From positions 1-38,664 of IMG/VR virus record IMGVR_UViG_3300020390_000076: a stretch of 38,664 nt of DNA; one strand, written 5' to 3'. A program made the position numbers and the translations under genes. Positions 16,230 to 24,423 of this stretch are shown in pieces (position 1 is the first letter of the stretch; each line of letters begins with the position of its first letter). This DNA is from a virus. The notes under the pieces were generated by a model. That model saw only the letters and a list, made by a program, of their open reading frames with translations, searched no databases and was not told the origin of the DNA.

Positions 16230-16484
16230 TTACTCTTCGCCGTCAGGATTGTCGTCAGTGTCACTCTTTGCGTCTTCACCTGTCGCATTAAGATCAACAA
16301 CTTCAACTTCTAGCTCTTTGCTGCAATACTCTACCGCTGCTTTGTCACTCGATAACTCACCAACCTTTATAAGGGGTTCAAGTAACTCAGCATCACCTTT
16401 TACAAGTGCGTTTGGCTCAAAAGGTTGACCAGCAATCACGCATGCAACCAGTACACGTGCAGTAATTTGTTTTTTAGCTGCCAT
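16230..16484 (-). CDS. Small acidic protein between capsid and connector
   Basis: A protein of 84 residues. The N-terminal 50 residues include ARVLVACVIAGQPFEPNALV, a pattern seen in small proteins found between capsid and connector genes in HK97-like phages. The C-terminus is very acidic (EDAKSDTDDNPDGEE). A role in head decoration or scaffolding can be imagined but is not shown. The gene follows the terminator after the capsid gene, so it depends on read-through or antitermination. Confidence 0.65.
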   Translation of the reverse strand: MAAKKQITARVLVACVIAGQPFEPNALVKGDAELLEPLIKVGELSSDKAAVEYCSKELEVEVVDLNATGEDAKSDTDDNPDGEE

Positions 16485-16504
16485 GGTTAAGTCCTTACTT
16501 AAAT

Positions 16505-16526
16505 AAAAAAGCCCCTTTTCAGGGGC
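16505..16526 (-). terminator. Terminator after the capsid gene
   Basis: On the minus strand GCCCC-TGAAAA-GGGGC is followed by six T. It lies between the capsid stop codon and the next gene. Because all later genes depend on the same transcript, it probably attenuates rather than stops late transcription, or it stabilises the capsid mRNA 3' end. Confidence 0.85.
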
Positions 16527-16540
16527 AATTGGAGCATCAA

Positions 16541-17788
16541 TTAAGCGGCTGCATTTTGGTAGTACTTAACAGCACCACCTACATCGATGCAGCGGCCACC
16601 TGTACGCATAAACGCTAAGAAACCAACTTGGCCTTTGCGGCTATACGCACTGTCTGTGAAACGGAAGAACAGCATTTGTGATACATCACGCACAATGTAT
16701 TTAGAGAAATCACCAAACAACACAGATTTAGCATTTGCTGCCATAGCAGGGATGTGTTGGTTCGTGGCATATGGCTTGCCCAAAATTGTATTTGGTTCAG
16801 CTGACTCAATACCCGGTAACCAAAGTGGGCGGCCTTGACTGTCTTTAAGCTTCTTAACAATTTTGATTGATGAGTCATTCATCATGTAACCGCACTTCAT
16901 GCTACGGCGATAAGCAGGATCAACGCTGTGTTCTAGGTCAATAAGGTCATCTACAGTAATTGTGGCAATTTGGCCTGAACCGCCCACTTTACCTGCAGTG
17001 ATATCTGCCAGAATACCGTGTGGCTTACCCGTACCATCACCATTAATAAATGCATCTTCTGATGTGCGGCCAATACGCTGGCCGATTAAGTTGTTAATGT
17101 AACCCTCAAGGTCAAATTGAGTGTCTTGCAACAATTGGAATGGCACTGCAATGACTTTTGAGCTGATCATATGCGTATCAATGTTACGCACACCGAATGA
17201 AGTATCTTCGTCATCTGCTGTGGCATTTTCTGCTAACCATTCACCTTGCTCAGCGGTTGCGTTTGCTGTAGGCCAAGGAATTGTAGAACCTGTTTGTGTA
17301 GGTACCACAGTGGCAAGTTCGCGCATGCCACCATAAGCTTTTAATGCCTGTGAAATACCAGGTGCAATTTCATCAGCAGTGAGGTAACCACCCTCTGAAC
17401 CTTGGCCAGTGCTCATCGTATTTTTAGGGCTATCAATACGAGCTTGTACTGCAGCGCGTTGTTCTTCATTAAGCGCCGACATACCACCACGTAGCCATGT
17501 TGCGTACGCTGCTTTTTCTTGCTGAATTTGGTGCTCAGCTTCATCAGTAGAAATGCCGTTTTGGTCTGCGCGATCTTGAATGGTTTGCTTTGACTTAGCC
17601 TGTAAATCGAGCACTTTTTGATGACGGTCAAGCTCACCGTCTAATGCATCGATTTTATTAACCAGATCATCATATTTTTTCTGCTTATCATCAGTCCACG
17701 CTTCATCTTTTGGATGATCTGTGACTAATTGGTTTAGGGTGACAGCTAAACCTTTGCGCTGCTCCCGCTTATCTTGAATGCTAGGCAT
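16541..17788 (-). CDS. Major capsid protein, HK97 family
   Basis: A protein of 415 residues. Residues 1 to about 122 form a charged, helical delta domain that acts as internal scaffold and is normally removed by the prohead protease. The mature part starts near residue 123 to 130 (TMSTGQGSEGGYL), the usual HK97 boundary. Later elements such as TIPWPTANATAEQGEWLAEN and INGDGTGKPHGIL are typical of the family. GAGGAAT lies upstream of the ATG. The gene is bracketed by hairpin terminators on both sides. Confidence 0.95.
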   Translation of the reverse strand: MPSIQDKREQRKGLAVTLNQLVTDHPKDEAWTDDKQKKYDDLVNKIDALDGELDRHQKVLDLQAKSKQTIQDRADQNGISTDEAEHQIQQEKAAYATWLRGGMSALNEEQRAAVQARIDSPKNTMSTGQGSEGGYLTADEIAPGISQALKAYGGMRELATVVPTQTGSTIPWPTANATAEQGEWLAENATADDEDTSFGVRNIDTHMISSKVIAVPFQLLQDTQFDLEGYINNLIGQRIGRTSEDAFINGDGTGKPHGILADITAGKVGGSGQIATITVDDLIDLEHSVDPAYRRSMKCGYMMNDSSIKIVKKLKDSQGRPLWLPGIESAEPNTILGKPYATNQHIPAMAANAKSVLFGDFSKYIVRDVSQMLFFRFTDSAYSRKGQVGFLAFMRTGGRCIDVGGAVKYYQNAAA

Positions 17789-17812
17789 AATGTATTCCTC
17801 AATTTTAAGTAT

Positions 17813-17836
17813 AAAAAAAGCACCTTTCGGTGCTTT
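17813..17836 (-). terminator. Terminator between protease and capsid genes
   Basis: On the minus strand AAAGCACC-GAAA-GGTGCTTT runs into seven T. The GAAA tetraloop makes it a strong hairpin. It lies about 25 nt before the capsid ATG. Capsid expression must pass it by antitermination, or the hairpin protects a processed capsid transcript at its 5' end. Confidence 0.85.
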
Positions 17837-17856
17837 CGATAGTGGTGCCAGCGGAG

Positions 17857-18600
17857 CTAGCTAGTTGCCAGCAACATGTTGGCAAATCGTTCTAGCCTTT
17901 CACGCTGCGGAAATATATTTTCAGGGGCTTCGGGTTCAGGTGCGTTTTGATACGTTGTTAAATCCCAAGCTTTATTGGTAGTTTTATCTGTGCTTTCATC
18001 TTGCATAATGCTATCAACAAAGCCGTGTTCTAAGGCTTCTTGTGCGGTAAACCATGTTTCTGCTTGCATCCAGTTACGAACTTGTTCTTCACCAGCTTCT
18101 GTACGCTTTTCGTAGTCATTTACAATGGTGTTATCAACTTTATCGAGCATGTCTGCTGTATCACGAATTTCTTGTGCATTACCCAAAGCAAGTGTCCAGG
18201 CGTAATGGATCATATAAAAGCCTGAATCAGCAATCTCAATTGTATCGCCGGCTAATGCAATACGTGTTGCAGCGCTTGCAGCAATACCATCAATATGAAC
18301 ATGAATTTTTGCAGGATGCGCTTTTAAACTTGAATAAATTGCCGTCGCTTCAAATACATCACCACCTGGACTATTTATGTAAACATCGATGTCCGTGGCA
18401 TCACTTACTGTGAGCAAATCACGTTTAATCATTTCTGCAGATACGCCCCACCAAGAGTCAATTACATCGTAAATTAAAAATGCGGGGCGGTTTTCACCTG
18501 CATTAGCTAACGGTGACTGTTGTTTAATTTGATAGCCAACTTGTTCACGGTTTTGGCAGTTGTTTTTAATCAACTGCATTAGTTTTCGGCTGTTTCTCAT
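17857..18600 (-). CDS. Prohead protease, ClpP/SppA-type
   Basis: A protein of 247 residues with the ClpP-fold phage protease pattern. It shows INSPGGDV at 75 to 82, the nucleophile Ser109 in DGIAASAATRIAL, His132 in YMIHYAW, and an acidic partner at Asp153 or Asp156 in MLDKVDNTIV. It cleaves the delta domain of the capsid protein during head maturation. The position between portal and capsid is canonical. The start ATG lies 2 nt after the portal stop codon. Confidence 0.93.
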   Translation of the reverse strand: MRNSRKLMQLIKNNCQNREQVGYQIKQQSPLANAGENRPAFLIYDVIDSWWGVSAEMIKRDLLTVSDATDIDVYINSPGGDVFEATAIYSSLKAHPAKIHVHIDGIAASAATRIALAGDTIEIADSGFYMIHYAWTLALGNAQEIRDTADMLDKVDNTIVNDYEKRTEAGEEQVRNWMQAETWFTAQEALEHGFVDSIMQDESTDKTTNKAWDLTTYQNAPEPEAPENIFPQRERLERFANMLLATS

Positions 18601-18602
18601 AG

Positions 18603-19847
18603 TTAAATGTCCGTTTGTTGGTTGTTTGAAGCAGTTGCATCGTAAGGTAACGCGTAACGGCCACCCAGTTCTGGTAGATTTTCAAGCTTTCTCACTTCAT
18701 CAATACTCATCCAGCCCGGTCCTTGCGAGCCCCCAATCGCTTGACGGTATGCTTCATTGCGATCTTTTAAGGTTAAACGCATTAAATTAGCTGCGATAAA
18801 TTCAGCAAACATGGGCTTTTTCAAAAAGAGTTTACGGTTTACTTCTTGTTCAAAGCGATTAAGGTGGGGTCCTAGCGTAAAACGCAAGAACGATAAGCCA
18901 ATCTCACCAATGCCACTGCCCCAAGATGTTGTCTTTTGTTCTTGATTTACCATAAAGCTAGGCAGGCCAAAAGCGCGTGCTATGTCTGTAATTTGAAATT
19001 CACGCGACTCAAGCAACTGTGAGTCTTTAGCTGACACACTCAGTTGCTTTACATCAGTACTGTTATCAAGAACCAGTGGGAACTTAGAGTTTTCAATACC
19101 GCCATAAGCTTTAACCCACGCGTTTCTGAATGACTCTTTTTGTGTTTCATCCCACTTCCCTTGTTTAACAACTGCTACACGTTGCGTTGAACCAGATTTA
19201 AAAAACTCACCACTGTGTTGCTCCATGGCAAGCTCAAGGCCAATACTGTTAAATGCGCCCCATTGAATAACCGACATAGACTTAAGGCCATTAAAACCAA
19301 AGCCAGGAAAATGCAAAATATCATCCTGGTCAAAGCCTCGGGGAGTACCATCAAGTGTAAAAAAGTAATTTAAACGCCCATTGTTATTAACTACATTCAT
19401 ACCTACAGGGCTGATTGGTAGTATTTCTTCTACATCACCGTTTCTATCTCTCAGTAAGACAGCAAACCCATCACCATGAAGCAGCATGCTCGATACGATA
19501 AACTCCCAAAATGCAGCTGCACTCCACGCGGGTGTTGGCTGTAAGTTAAATAAGTTAGCTAAACTATGGTTTGGGACTCTTTGTTTATCGTTTTTTTCAC
19601 TTTGTTCAAAGATATGAACGGGCATCTGAGCAATAGCGCCGGCAATTAAACGCACACACGCAAAAACGATAGATACTTTCATGGATGTTTTTGGAGTAAC
19701 AGCCGGACCTGCTAATGAAGGCATTACCCCAAATAGATCAGCCAAGGAATTAATATCTTGTACTGATATGTCGTTTTGCTCAGCTGTATTGCTGACTTGT
19801 GTCGTGCTTTTGCTGCTTGAACGACTTAAAAAAGGGATTTTAAACAT
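18603..19847 (-). CDS. Portal protein, HK97 family
   Basis: A protein of 414 residues. It has typical portal features: VFACVRLIAGAIAQMPVHIF near residue 60, then a LHGDGFAVLLRDRNG segment and DILHFPGFGFNGLKSMSVIQ. It would form the dodecameric ring at the capsid vertex through which DNA is packaged. A C-terminal polar tail follows GRYALPYDA. Its ATG overlaps the terminase stop codon by one base. Confidence 0.93.
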   Translation of the reverse strand: MFKIPFLSRSSSKSTTQVSNTAEQNDISVQDINSLADLFGVMPSLAGPAVTPKTSMKVSIVFACVRLIAGAIAQMPVHIFEQSEKNDKQRVPNHSLANLFNLQPTPAWSAAAFWEFIVSSMLLHGDGFAVLLRDRNGDVEEILPISPVGMNVVNNNGRLNYFFTLDGTPRGFDQDDILHFPGFGFNGLKSMSVIQWGAFNSIGLELAMEQHSGEFFKSGSTQRVAVVKQGKWDETQKESFRNAWVKAYGGIENSKFPLVLDNSTDVKQLSVSAKDSQLLESREFQITDIARAFGLPSFMVNQEQKTTSWGSGIGEIGLSFLRFTLGPHLNRFEQEVNRKLFLKKPMFAEFIAANLMRLTLKDRNEAYRQAIGGSQGPGWMSIDEVRKLENLPELGGRYALPYDATASNNQQTDI

Positions 19848-21556
19848 TAGAATTCCAAAAACTCTTGGTTAGAACCATCATCTTCTTCAGGCTGCCATGA
19901 GCCTATAAAGGCAAGTAACATAGCAACCGCGGTATCAATCTTATTGTCTTTATGCTCTTTGACAGGCCTAATATATTTGCCGTCCATGGTTTCTTTCGCG
20001 ATTACGTTCCCTAAACACCAGGCAAGAACAGGATCACCATTGTGGTGAATGCGGCCCTGCCTGAGTAAGGTTTCAAACTCACGCATAGCCGGTGAAAAAT
20101 TTGTGTAGTTTTGCGCGACTTTTATTGGCTCAATGCCAGTGTTGTTTTGGACACGCTGTGCGATAGGTGCCGCACCTGCAGGGTCGTAAAACAAGCCTGT
20201 AATTTGATAATTTTCGTTATCAGTTTCAATCGCTCGTTCGACTTCATCGTAATCAATGCTTGTTCCATCGCACTCTAAAAGGTCACCTTGATCAACCCAG
20301 TCTCGGTAAATATCAATTTCGCTTGCTTTCGCTGCAGTGACATAGGTTTTAGCAAACAAATAGTAGTGAAGTTTGCCATCAATTGTGCGGGTAAAGCAGG
20401 TTACATCGGCTGTTAAGTCATCCGATTCAGATAAATCGACGCCTTTTGTGCCCTCATCTCCCAAGAACTCATCCATGGTAATAGAGTGATCAGCAGCTGC
20501 TTTCCAATCTTCCATGTTAAGCCAGCTTTCTTTCGCACCCACCCATAAATTTAAGTGTTTTGTTTTAAATGCATTTTGCTTACGTGCTGATTGCTTAGCT
20601 TTGTTGAGTTGGTTTTTTAAACCATCAACATCAACCGAAATACCATAGTTAGGATTGGCTTTTATTAATGTATTTTCATCTTGCCAATCATCATCCTTAT
20701 CTGCTGCGTAGATGATACAGAATGTTGTTTCATCAACCCGAGTGCCCTCTAGTATTTCTTGGCATTCTTTCCAATGTTGACCACATGGGCCGAACCAATT
20801 AGAACCGGCTGTTGATATTATAAATTCGAGTGGTTGTTCCCTAGCCCCCATCCCTGTGACCATGGTGTCTCGTTGCCTGTCATCAGGGTGTTCGTGATAT
20901 TCATCACAGAGGTAACAACTCGGCGAGCCACCATCACCAGGATCACCTATCAAACGTTCAAACTTACCGCCGTCTGATGTACTAGAAATTTGCTGAGCTA
21001 ATAATTCGACCTTAAATTGCCGACGATAAGCAGGTTGCCTAGTGGCCATTTTATGGGCTGGTTGAAATACCTCATTCGCTTGCTTCTGGTTGGTTGCACC
21101 ACAATAAACTTCAGCGCCTGGCTCATTGTCGTTCGACAACATGTACAGCCCAATGGGTGCAATCCACGTTGACTTGCCATTTTTCCTTGGAACATATACC
21201 GCTGCAGATCTAAAACGTCTGCGCTTAGTGATGATATGCTTCCAACCAAATACCTGGCCTGTTATCCACTTCTGCCAAGGGCTTAAAGCAATCAAAGCGT
21301 CCTGCCCTTTCGCCCTTGCCCACTTTCCCTTTACATGACTAAAGGTTTCAATAAACCTTATGGCTTTAAGTGCAGCCTCTACATCAAAATAATATGGAAA
21401 ATCTTTTGTACCAGCACGTTCTAAATCTCGGCTTTCACGCTCAACAGCTAGTTTCTCATAGCGATTAGCAAGGCGCTTACCACTTAGAACATCATTAGCG
21501 TATTGCTCTATATCAGCAAGGTGATCACGCTGAAACGTTGGGTAGTTTTTCCGCAT
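19847..21556 (-). CDS. Terminase large subunit
   Basis: A protein of 569 residues. Walker A VPRKNGKST is at 122 to 130, Walker B CYLCDEY at 214 to 220 and the coupling motif FIISTAGSN at 245 to 253. The nuclease domain begins around GVDLSESDDLTADV, which supplies acidic metal ligands. It packages DNA into proheads and cuts concatemers. This is the HK97/P27-associated type, usually with cos cleavage. It starts directly at the stop of the small subunit gene. Confidence 0.96.
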   Translation of the reverse strand: MRKNYPTFQRDHLADIEQYANDVLSGKRLANRYEKLAVERESRDLERAGTKDFPYYFDVEAALKAIRFIETFSHVKGKWARAKGQDALIALSPWQKWITGQVFGWKHIITKRRRFRSAAVYVPRKNGKSTWIAPIGLYMLSNDNEPGAEVYCGATNQKQANEVFQPAHKMATRQPAYRRQFKVELLAQQISSTSDGGKFERLIGDPGDGGSPSCYLCDEYHEHPDDRQRDTMVTGMGAREQPLEFIISTAGSNWFGPCGQHWKECQEILEGTRVDETTFCIIYAADKDDDWQDENTLIKANPNYGISVDVDGLKNQLNKAKQSARKQNAFKTKHLNLWVGAKESWLNMEDWKAAADHSITMDEFLGDEGTKGVDLSESDDLTADVTCFTRTIDGKLHYYLFAKTYVTAAKASEIDIYRDWVDQGDLLECDGTSIDYDEVERAIETDNENYQITGLFYDPAGAAPIAQRVQNNTGIEPIKVAQNYTNFSPAMREFETLLRQGRIHHNGDPVLAWCLGNVIAKETMDGKYIRPVKEHKDNKIDTAVAMLLAFIGSWQPEEDDGSNQEFLEF

Positions 21557-22024
21557 CTAATACAAGTCATCAAACAGACCAGGTTGTAAATTGTTAAACC
21601 TTTGGTCCGTTGCTGGACTACCACCAATCTGATTAATTAAGCTGTTTAGTTTTCGCCAATCATCGTTGTACTGAGCCACCTCAGGACGATTCTTATGCTG
21701 TGCGCCATTGCGGCCAACTGTTGTATAGGTCCAACCAACATTTTCTTGGTCTAAGAACGCTTTTGTTTCTTCCATGCGAGCGATAACAACACAGTACTCT
21801 CTAAAGAACCGTGTGAAGTGCGGTTTAAAGCGATTAATTTTCACATAAGCCGGAACATCCATTTCCCACACTTTTTGTTCAGGTTTTGACATACCACGCG
21901 GACGCGATTGGATCGCGATTTTTTTCGCTTCCTTATCGCTCATTTCCGCTTTTTCTTCGGTACCAGGAAACTGAACGACCTTATCGTCATTCTTTTCTGC
22001 TACTGATGGGTATCTACCTGACAT
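21557..22024 (-). CDS. Terminase small subunit, P27 family
   Basis: A protein of 155 residues. The segment PRGMSKPEQKVWEMDVPAYV and the helical middle FFREYCVVIARMEETKAFL are as in P27-type small terminases, as is the PEVAQYNDDWRKLNSLINQIG region before the C-terminus. It recognises the packaging site and hands DNA to the large subunit. It directly follows the presumed cos region. Confidence 0.87.
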   Translation of the reverse strand: MSGRYPSVAEKNDDKVVQFPGTEEKAEMSDKEAKKIAIQSRPRGMSKPEQKVWEMDVPAYVKINRFKPHFTRFFREYCVVIARMEETKAFLDQENVGWTYTTVGRNGAQHKNRPEVAQYNDDWRKLNSLINQIGGSPATDQRFNNLQPGLFDDLY

Positions 22025-22116
22025 AAACTAGCTAACTCTCTATAAAGTGGGCTTTTTCATTTCATTTATAGCCCGCATAAAAATCTCATTAGGGCGGCGG
22101 TGTACAGAGCAACCCC
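22025..22116. other. Probable cos region
   Basis: This 92-bp gap separates the HNH gene from the small terminase gene, which is where HK97-like phages carry cos. It contains GGGCGGCGGTGTACAGAG (from 22092), whose first eight bases equal the start of the lambda cohesive end (GGGCGGCGACCT). Overlapping inverted repeats CTATAAA/TTTATAG and GGGC/GCCC lie at 22040..22074. The exact cut is not determined. Confidence 0.5.
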
Positions 22117-22494
22117 CTAGACTTTTGATGCCCCCGGGTGAGTGCTGTGTCTTGACTCACTTGCCGTCTTTTCTTTATCACAAGACTGGCAAATGGTCTG
22201 AAGGTTTTCTATTTTGTCATCGCCGCCTTGAGACAAGGGAACGATATGATCACATACCCCATGATAAGGGCCATGCAGCTCAACTGATGTTAGTACCCCT
22301 TTGCTCTTACATATCTGGCAAAGGAAGTTATCGCGATGAAATATATATTCTCTTGTTCGTTGCCACACACGACCACCACGACCTGATTGCTGATGACTAT
22401 CACGCTTACGACCAAATGCTTTACGGTGTGGGCAAGGCTCGTCATGATGTACCTTGCGACACTTACTACACCAGCTACCAGGTTTGTTAGCCAT
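22117..22494 (-). CDS. HNH endonuclease beside cos
   Basis: A protein of 125 residues with a zinc-binding, HNH-type core. Cys59 and Cys62 (CQIC), Asp82-His83 (CDHIVPLSQGG), Asn97 (ENLQTIC) and Cys102/Cys105 (CQSC) can be seen. The last catalytic His of the usual C..CH..K pattern is Asp106 here. HNH proteins next to the terminase in HK97-like phages assist terminase-dependent cos cleavage. An additional N-terminal CSKC...CPH site may bind zinc. It overlaps the holin gene by 8 nt. Confidence 0.9.
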   Translation of the reverse strand: MANKPGSWCSKCRKVHHDEPCPHRKAFGRKRDSHQQSGRGGRVWQRTREYIFHRDNFLCQICKSKGVLTSVELHGPYHGVCDHIVPLSQGGDDKIENLQTICQSCDKEKTASESRHSTHPGASKV

Positions 22495-22780
22495 CTATGT
22501 TGTCCTGGCATAACAGCTGTGCATGATCGCTTTGTTGTAGCGCTTCCATTCTTGCACGATGGAACTCTCTATCATCTTCATGCTTACGCGCTTCACGTTC
22601 ATCACGCTTATGTTGAAACCACGCATTAACTAAGAATGTTAATGCTGCGAATATAATCCCCAGTAATATAGCCCACTCATTCAAGCTAAATATCCCTCCA
22701 GCTGCAGTGCCTAAGCTTGCGCTGTAGGTCGTTACACTGACGGCCTTTTGCACAGCTATATCACTTGTTTCTATTCGCAT
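22487..22780 (-). CDS. Holin
   Basis: A protein of 97 residues with one clear membrane helix (about 34 to 56, EWAILLGIIFAALTFLVNAW) and a weaker hydrophobic stretch before it. It ends in a long charged tail rich in Lys, Arg, Asp and Glu. The pattern resembles the HP1-type (Phage_holin_2_3) holins. Holins form the membrane holes that time lysis. The gene overlaps the outer spanin by 20 nt in a compact lysis cassette. The order lysozyme-spanins-holin is unusual compared with lambda but common elsewhere. Confidence 0.75.
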   Translation of the reverse strand: MRIETSDIAVQKAVSVTTYSASLGTAAGGIFSLNEWAILLGIIFAALTFLVNAWFQHKRDEREARKHEDDREFHRARMEALQQSDHAQLLCQDNIDG

Positions 22781-23045
22781 TGTTCCACTCTCGCGCTCTT
22801 AATAGCTGCTCATTGCAGGTATCAATAACGGTCTCTAAATACACTGTGTACTGACTGTGGGAAGTATTATCTCCAACAGCTTGAATACTAACCTCACAAG
22901 GTTTAATGAACTCGTTAGGCATCTGCACAAACTCATACTCAGTTTGTACGACTGTTTTGATTACAGGCTCTAGCGTTGGCGTACTTGAACACGCTGATAA
23001 CAGCGCTAGGCACACAGTCATTAGCCCAGTTCTTAGTTGTTTCAT
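22761..23045 (-). CDS. Outer-membrane spanin, Rz1-like lipoprotein
   Basis: A protein of 94 residues with a lipoprotein signal: a basic start, a hydrophobic core, and the lipobox LSAC at residues 16 to 19, giving a mature Cys19. The rest is short and soluble. It overlaps the end of the inner spanin gene by 107 nt in a different frame, the embedded/overlapping arrangement of Rz/Rz1 pairs. It would anchor in the outer membrane and join the inner spanin to fuse the membranes during lysis. Confidence 0.82.
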   Translation of the reverse strand: MKQLRTGLMTVCLALLSACSSTPTLEPVIKTVVQTEYEFVQMPNEFIKPCEVSIQAVGDNTSHSQYTVYLETVIDTCNEQLLRAREWNNANRNK

Positions 23046-23367
23046 TAGTCGATAGCCTTAATGCATCAAGTTGTGAGTTAGTTGTTTGAAGCTTATTTTC
23101 GATAGAGGTAAGTTGTGCTAAGTGCTTTGCACGAATTTGTTCCAGTAAAGTGCGCTCTTTTAGTAATCGCTTATTTTGCTTCTCAGCATTAACTAAGTTG
23201 TTAGCCAGCATCTCAACCTGATTCTTATAACTTTGAATAGTGCTGAGTAGCTGTTCGTTACTATCACGCGCTTCATCAAGCTCAGCACTAACGCCCAAAT
23301 ATCGAAACACTGATATCGCAAGCATTACACCCAAGCCTGTAAATAATACCTTGTTTAAACTAAACAT
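22939..23367 (-). CDS. Inner-membrane spanin, Rz-like
   Basis: A protein of 142 residues with one N-terminal membrane segment (about 5 to 25) and a long coiled-coil periplasmic part (about 28 to 100). This is the usual inner spanin layout. It starts 8 nt inside the end of the lysozyme gene. With the overlapping lipoprotein gene it forms a two-component spanin. Sequence identity to known Rz proteins was not recognised; the call rests on architecture and context. Confidence 0.82.
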   Translation of the reverse strand: MFSLNKVLFTGLGVMLAISVFRYLGVSAELDEARDSNEQLLSTIQSYKNQVEMLANNLVNAEKQNKRLLKERTLLEQIRAKHLAQLTSIENKLQTTNSQLDALRLSTNETTKNWANDCVPSAVISVFKYANARACNQNSRTN

Positions 23368-23833
23368 CCCTAAGCTCGCTTAAGCATAACTGGCGCTCTG
23401 CTTCACGACGCTTAATTAAGCCTGGTAATTTCTGGCCATCAGCGTAAACCCAACGCGATAACTCATTACACGCTTTCACTCGTTGGTCATTGTTCAAAAG
23501 TTTTAATAACGTGCTACTACGAAAGTTCCCAGCACCCACGTTGTAATGAAATGACAAGTAAGCAGCATGTTCGCTTGCTGACATTGATACGCTAACTGCT
23601 CTTAGCAGCTGCTTGTTATGTTCGCCTAAGTCTTTAGCAAACAAACTTAAACATTCGTTCTCTGTGTAGTTCTTGCCAAGCTCAGCTGTCGCTGTGTGAC
23701 CAAAGCAAGCTGTAACCACACCAACAGGATCGACATAGCCCGTTCTTACCTCACCTTCAAACTGGGCAATTGTAACGCCTGCAAGCGCAAGTACACCGGT
23801 AACACCCGCGGCTAATAGCTTGTTTACTTTCAT
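23360..23833 (-). CDS. Endolysin, GH24 lysozyme with SAR-type N-terminus
   Basis: A protein of 157 residues from the ATG at 23833, which has TTGAGG upstream; an earlier in-frame start would run into the terminator hairpin. The catalytic triad has the exact E-8-D-5-T spacing of T4-type lysozymes: Glu26, Asp35, Thr41. The N-terminal 24 residues are Ala/Gly/Val-rich and only weakly hydrophobic (LAAGVTGVLALAGVTIAQ), as in signal-anchor-release endolysins exported by Sec. It degrades peptidoglycan. It is the first gene after the late promoter and its terminators. Confidence 0.92.
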   Translation of the reverse strand: MKVNKLLAAGVTGVLALAGVTIAQFEGEVRTGYVDPVGVVTACFGHTATAELGKNYTENECLSLFAKDLGEHNKQLLRAVSVSMSASEHAAYLSFHYNVGAGNFRSSTLLKLLNNDQRVKACNELSRWVYADGQKLPGLIKRREAERQLCLSELRDV

Positions 23834-23847
23834 AAGGGCCTCAAACG

Positions 23848-23879
23848 AAAAAACCCGCTCAGGCAAAGCCAAAGCGGGT
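23848..23879 (-). terminator. Second terminator after the late promoter
   Basis: On the minus strand ACCCGCT and AGCGGGT pair, with a small GGC/GCC stem inside, followed by six T. It lies just upstream of the lysozyme ATG. Late transcripts must pass it, which suits control by the Q-like protein. Confidence 0.85.
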
Positions 23880-23912
23880 CAACAACAGGAACGTGAGCTA
23901 AAAAGCAGAAAC

Positions 23913-23943
23913 AAAAAAGCCCAAGGTGTTAACCTCGGGCTTT
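23913..23943 (-). terminator. First terminator after the late promoter
   Basis: On the minus strand AAAGCCC-G-AGG / CCT-T-GGGCTTT (one mismatch, loop TTAACA) is followed by a run of T. It begins about 25 nt after the predicted transcript start, the position of lambda tR'. Together with the next hairpin it would end late transcription unless antiterminated. Confidence 0.85.
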
Positions 23944-23974
23944 ATGTTGTAGCTTTGCTAAGCTTACCTGAATC

Positions 23975-24002
23975 AGTATAGTTTCTGTTCGGACAAAAGC
24001 AA
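23975..24002 (-). promoter_or_regulatory. Late promoter, pR'-like
   Basis: On the minus strand TTGCTT (24002..23997), a 16-nt spacer and TATACT (23980..23975) make a good sigma-70 promoter. It lies 20 nt after the Q-like gene and upstream of two terminators and the lysis, head and tail genes. This is the lambda pR' layout. Confidence 0.75.
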
Positions 24003-24021
24003 TAGTTTTTGAAAAAAAGAT

Positions 24022-24381
24022 CTAGGCCGCTTTAATAAGATCGCTAGCAACCCAGCTAACTATCTCACCCACTATTGAAGAAACCTTAGTTTTTCCAATT
24101 TTACTGTCTTGGGCAATGATTCTGCAGCTCAAACCCAAGCTAAAGTACTGGCGAGCAATAAGCGGGTAAGTAGGATCTAAATGCCGCATTCTCGCAATAC
24201 TGGCATCGAGTACTTGCGCATAGTCATCTTTTATCACTAAAGGGCAACCGTTGATGTCTAGCTTAACAGAACGTGATGTAACGAGGTTCTGGGACTTAAG
24301 CGTTGGTAGGTTCTTCTCTCTCGCCCAAAGCCCCCATTGTGCTAAATCATTCTCAGCTTGTTCTCTCAGATCTAATTGCAT
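24022..24381 (-). CDS. Antitermination protein Q-like
   Basis: A protein of 119 residues from ATG 24381; further upstream starts would run into the repeat array. The N-terminal pattern MQLDLREQAENDLAQWGLWARE and the C-terminal helix-turn-helix-like DSKIGKTKVSSIVGEIVSWVASDL match the Phage_antitermQ group. Q proteins load on RNA polymerase at the late promoter and let it ignore terminators. The gene is followed within 80 nt by just such a promoter and two terminators. It is the last gene of the leftward early operon. Confidence 0.82.
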   Translation of the reverse strand: MQLDLREQAENDLAQWGLWAREKNLPTLKSQNLVTSRSVKLDINGCPLVIKDDYAQVLDASIARMRHLDPTYPLIARQYFSLGLSCRIIAQDSKIGKTKVSSIVGEIVSWVASDLIKAA

Positions 24382-24423
24382 CTTACATCCCCGCCGTATT
24401 GCTAATAACTTTAAAACTGTTTT

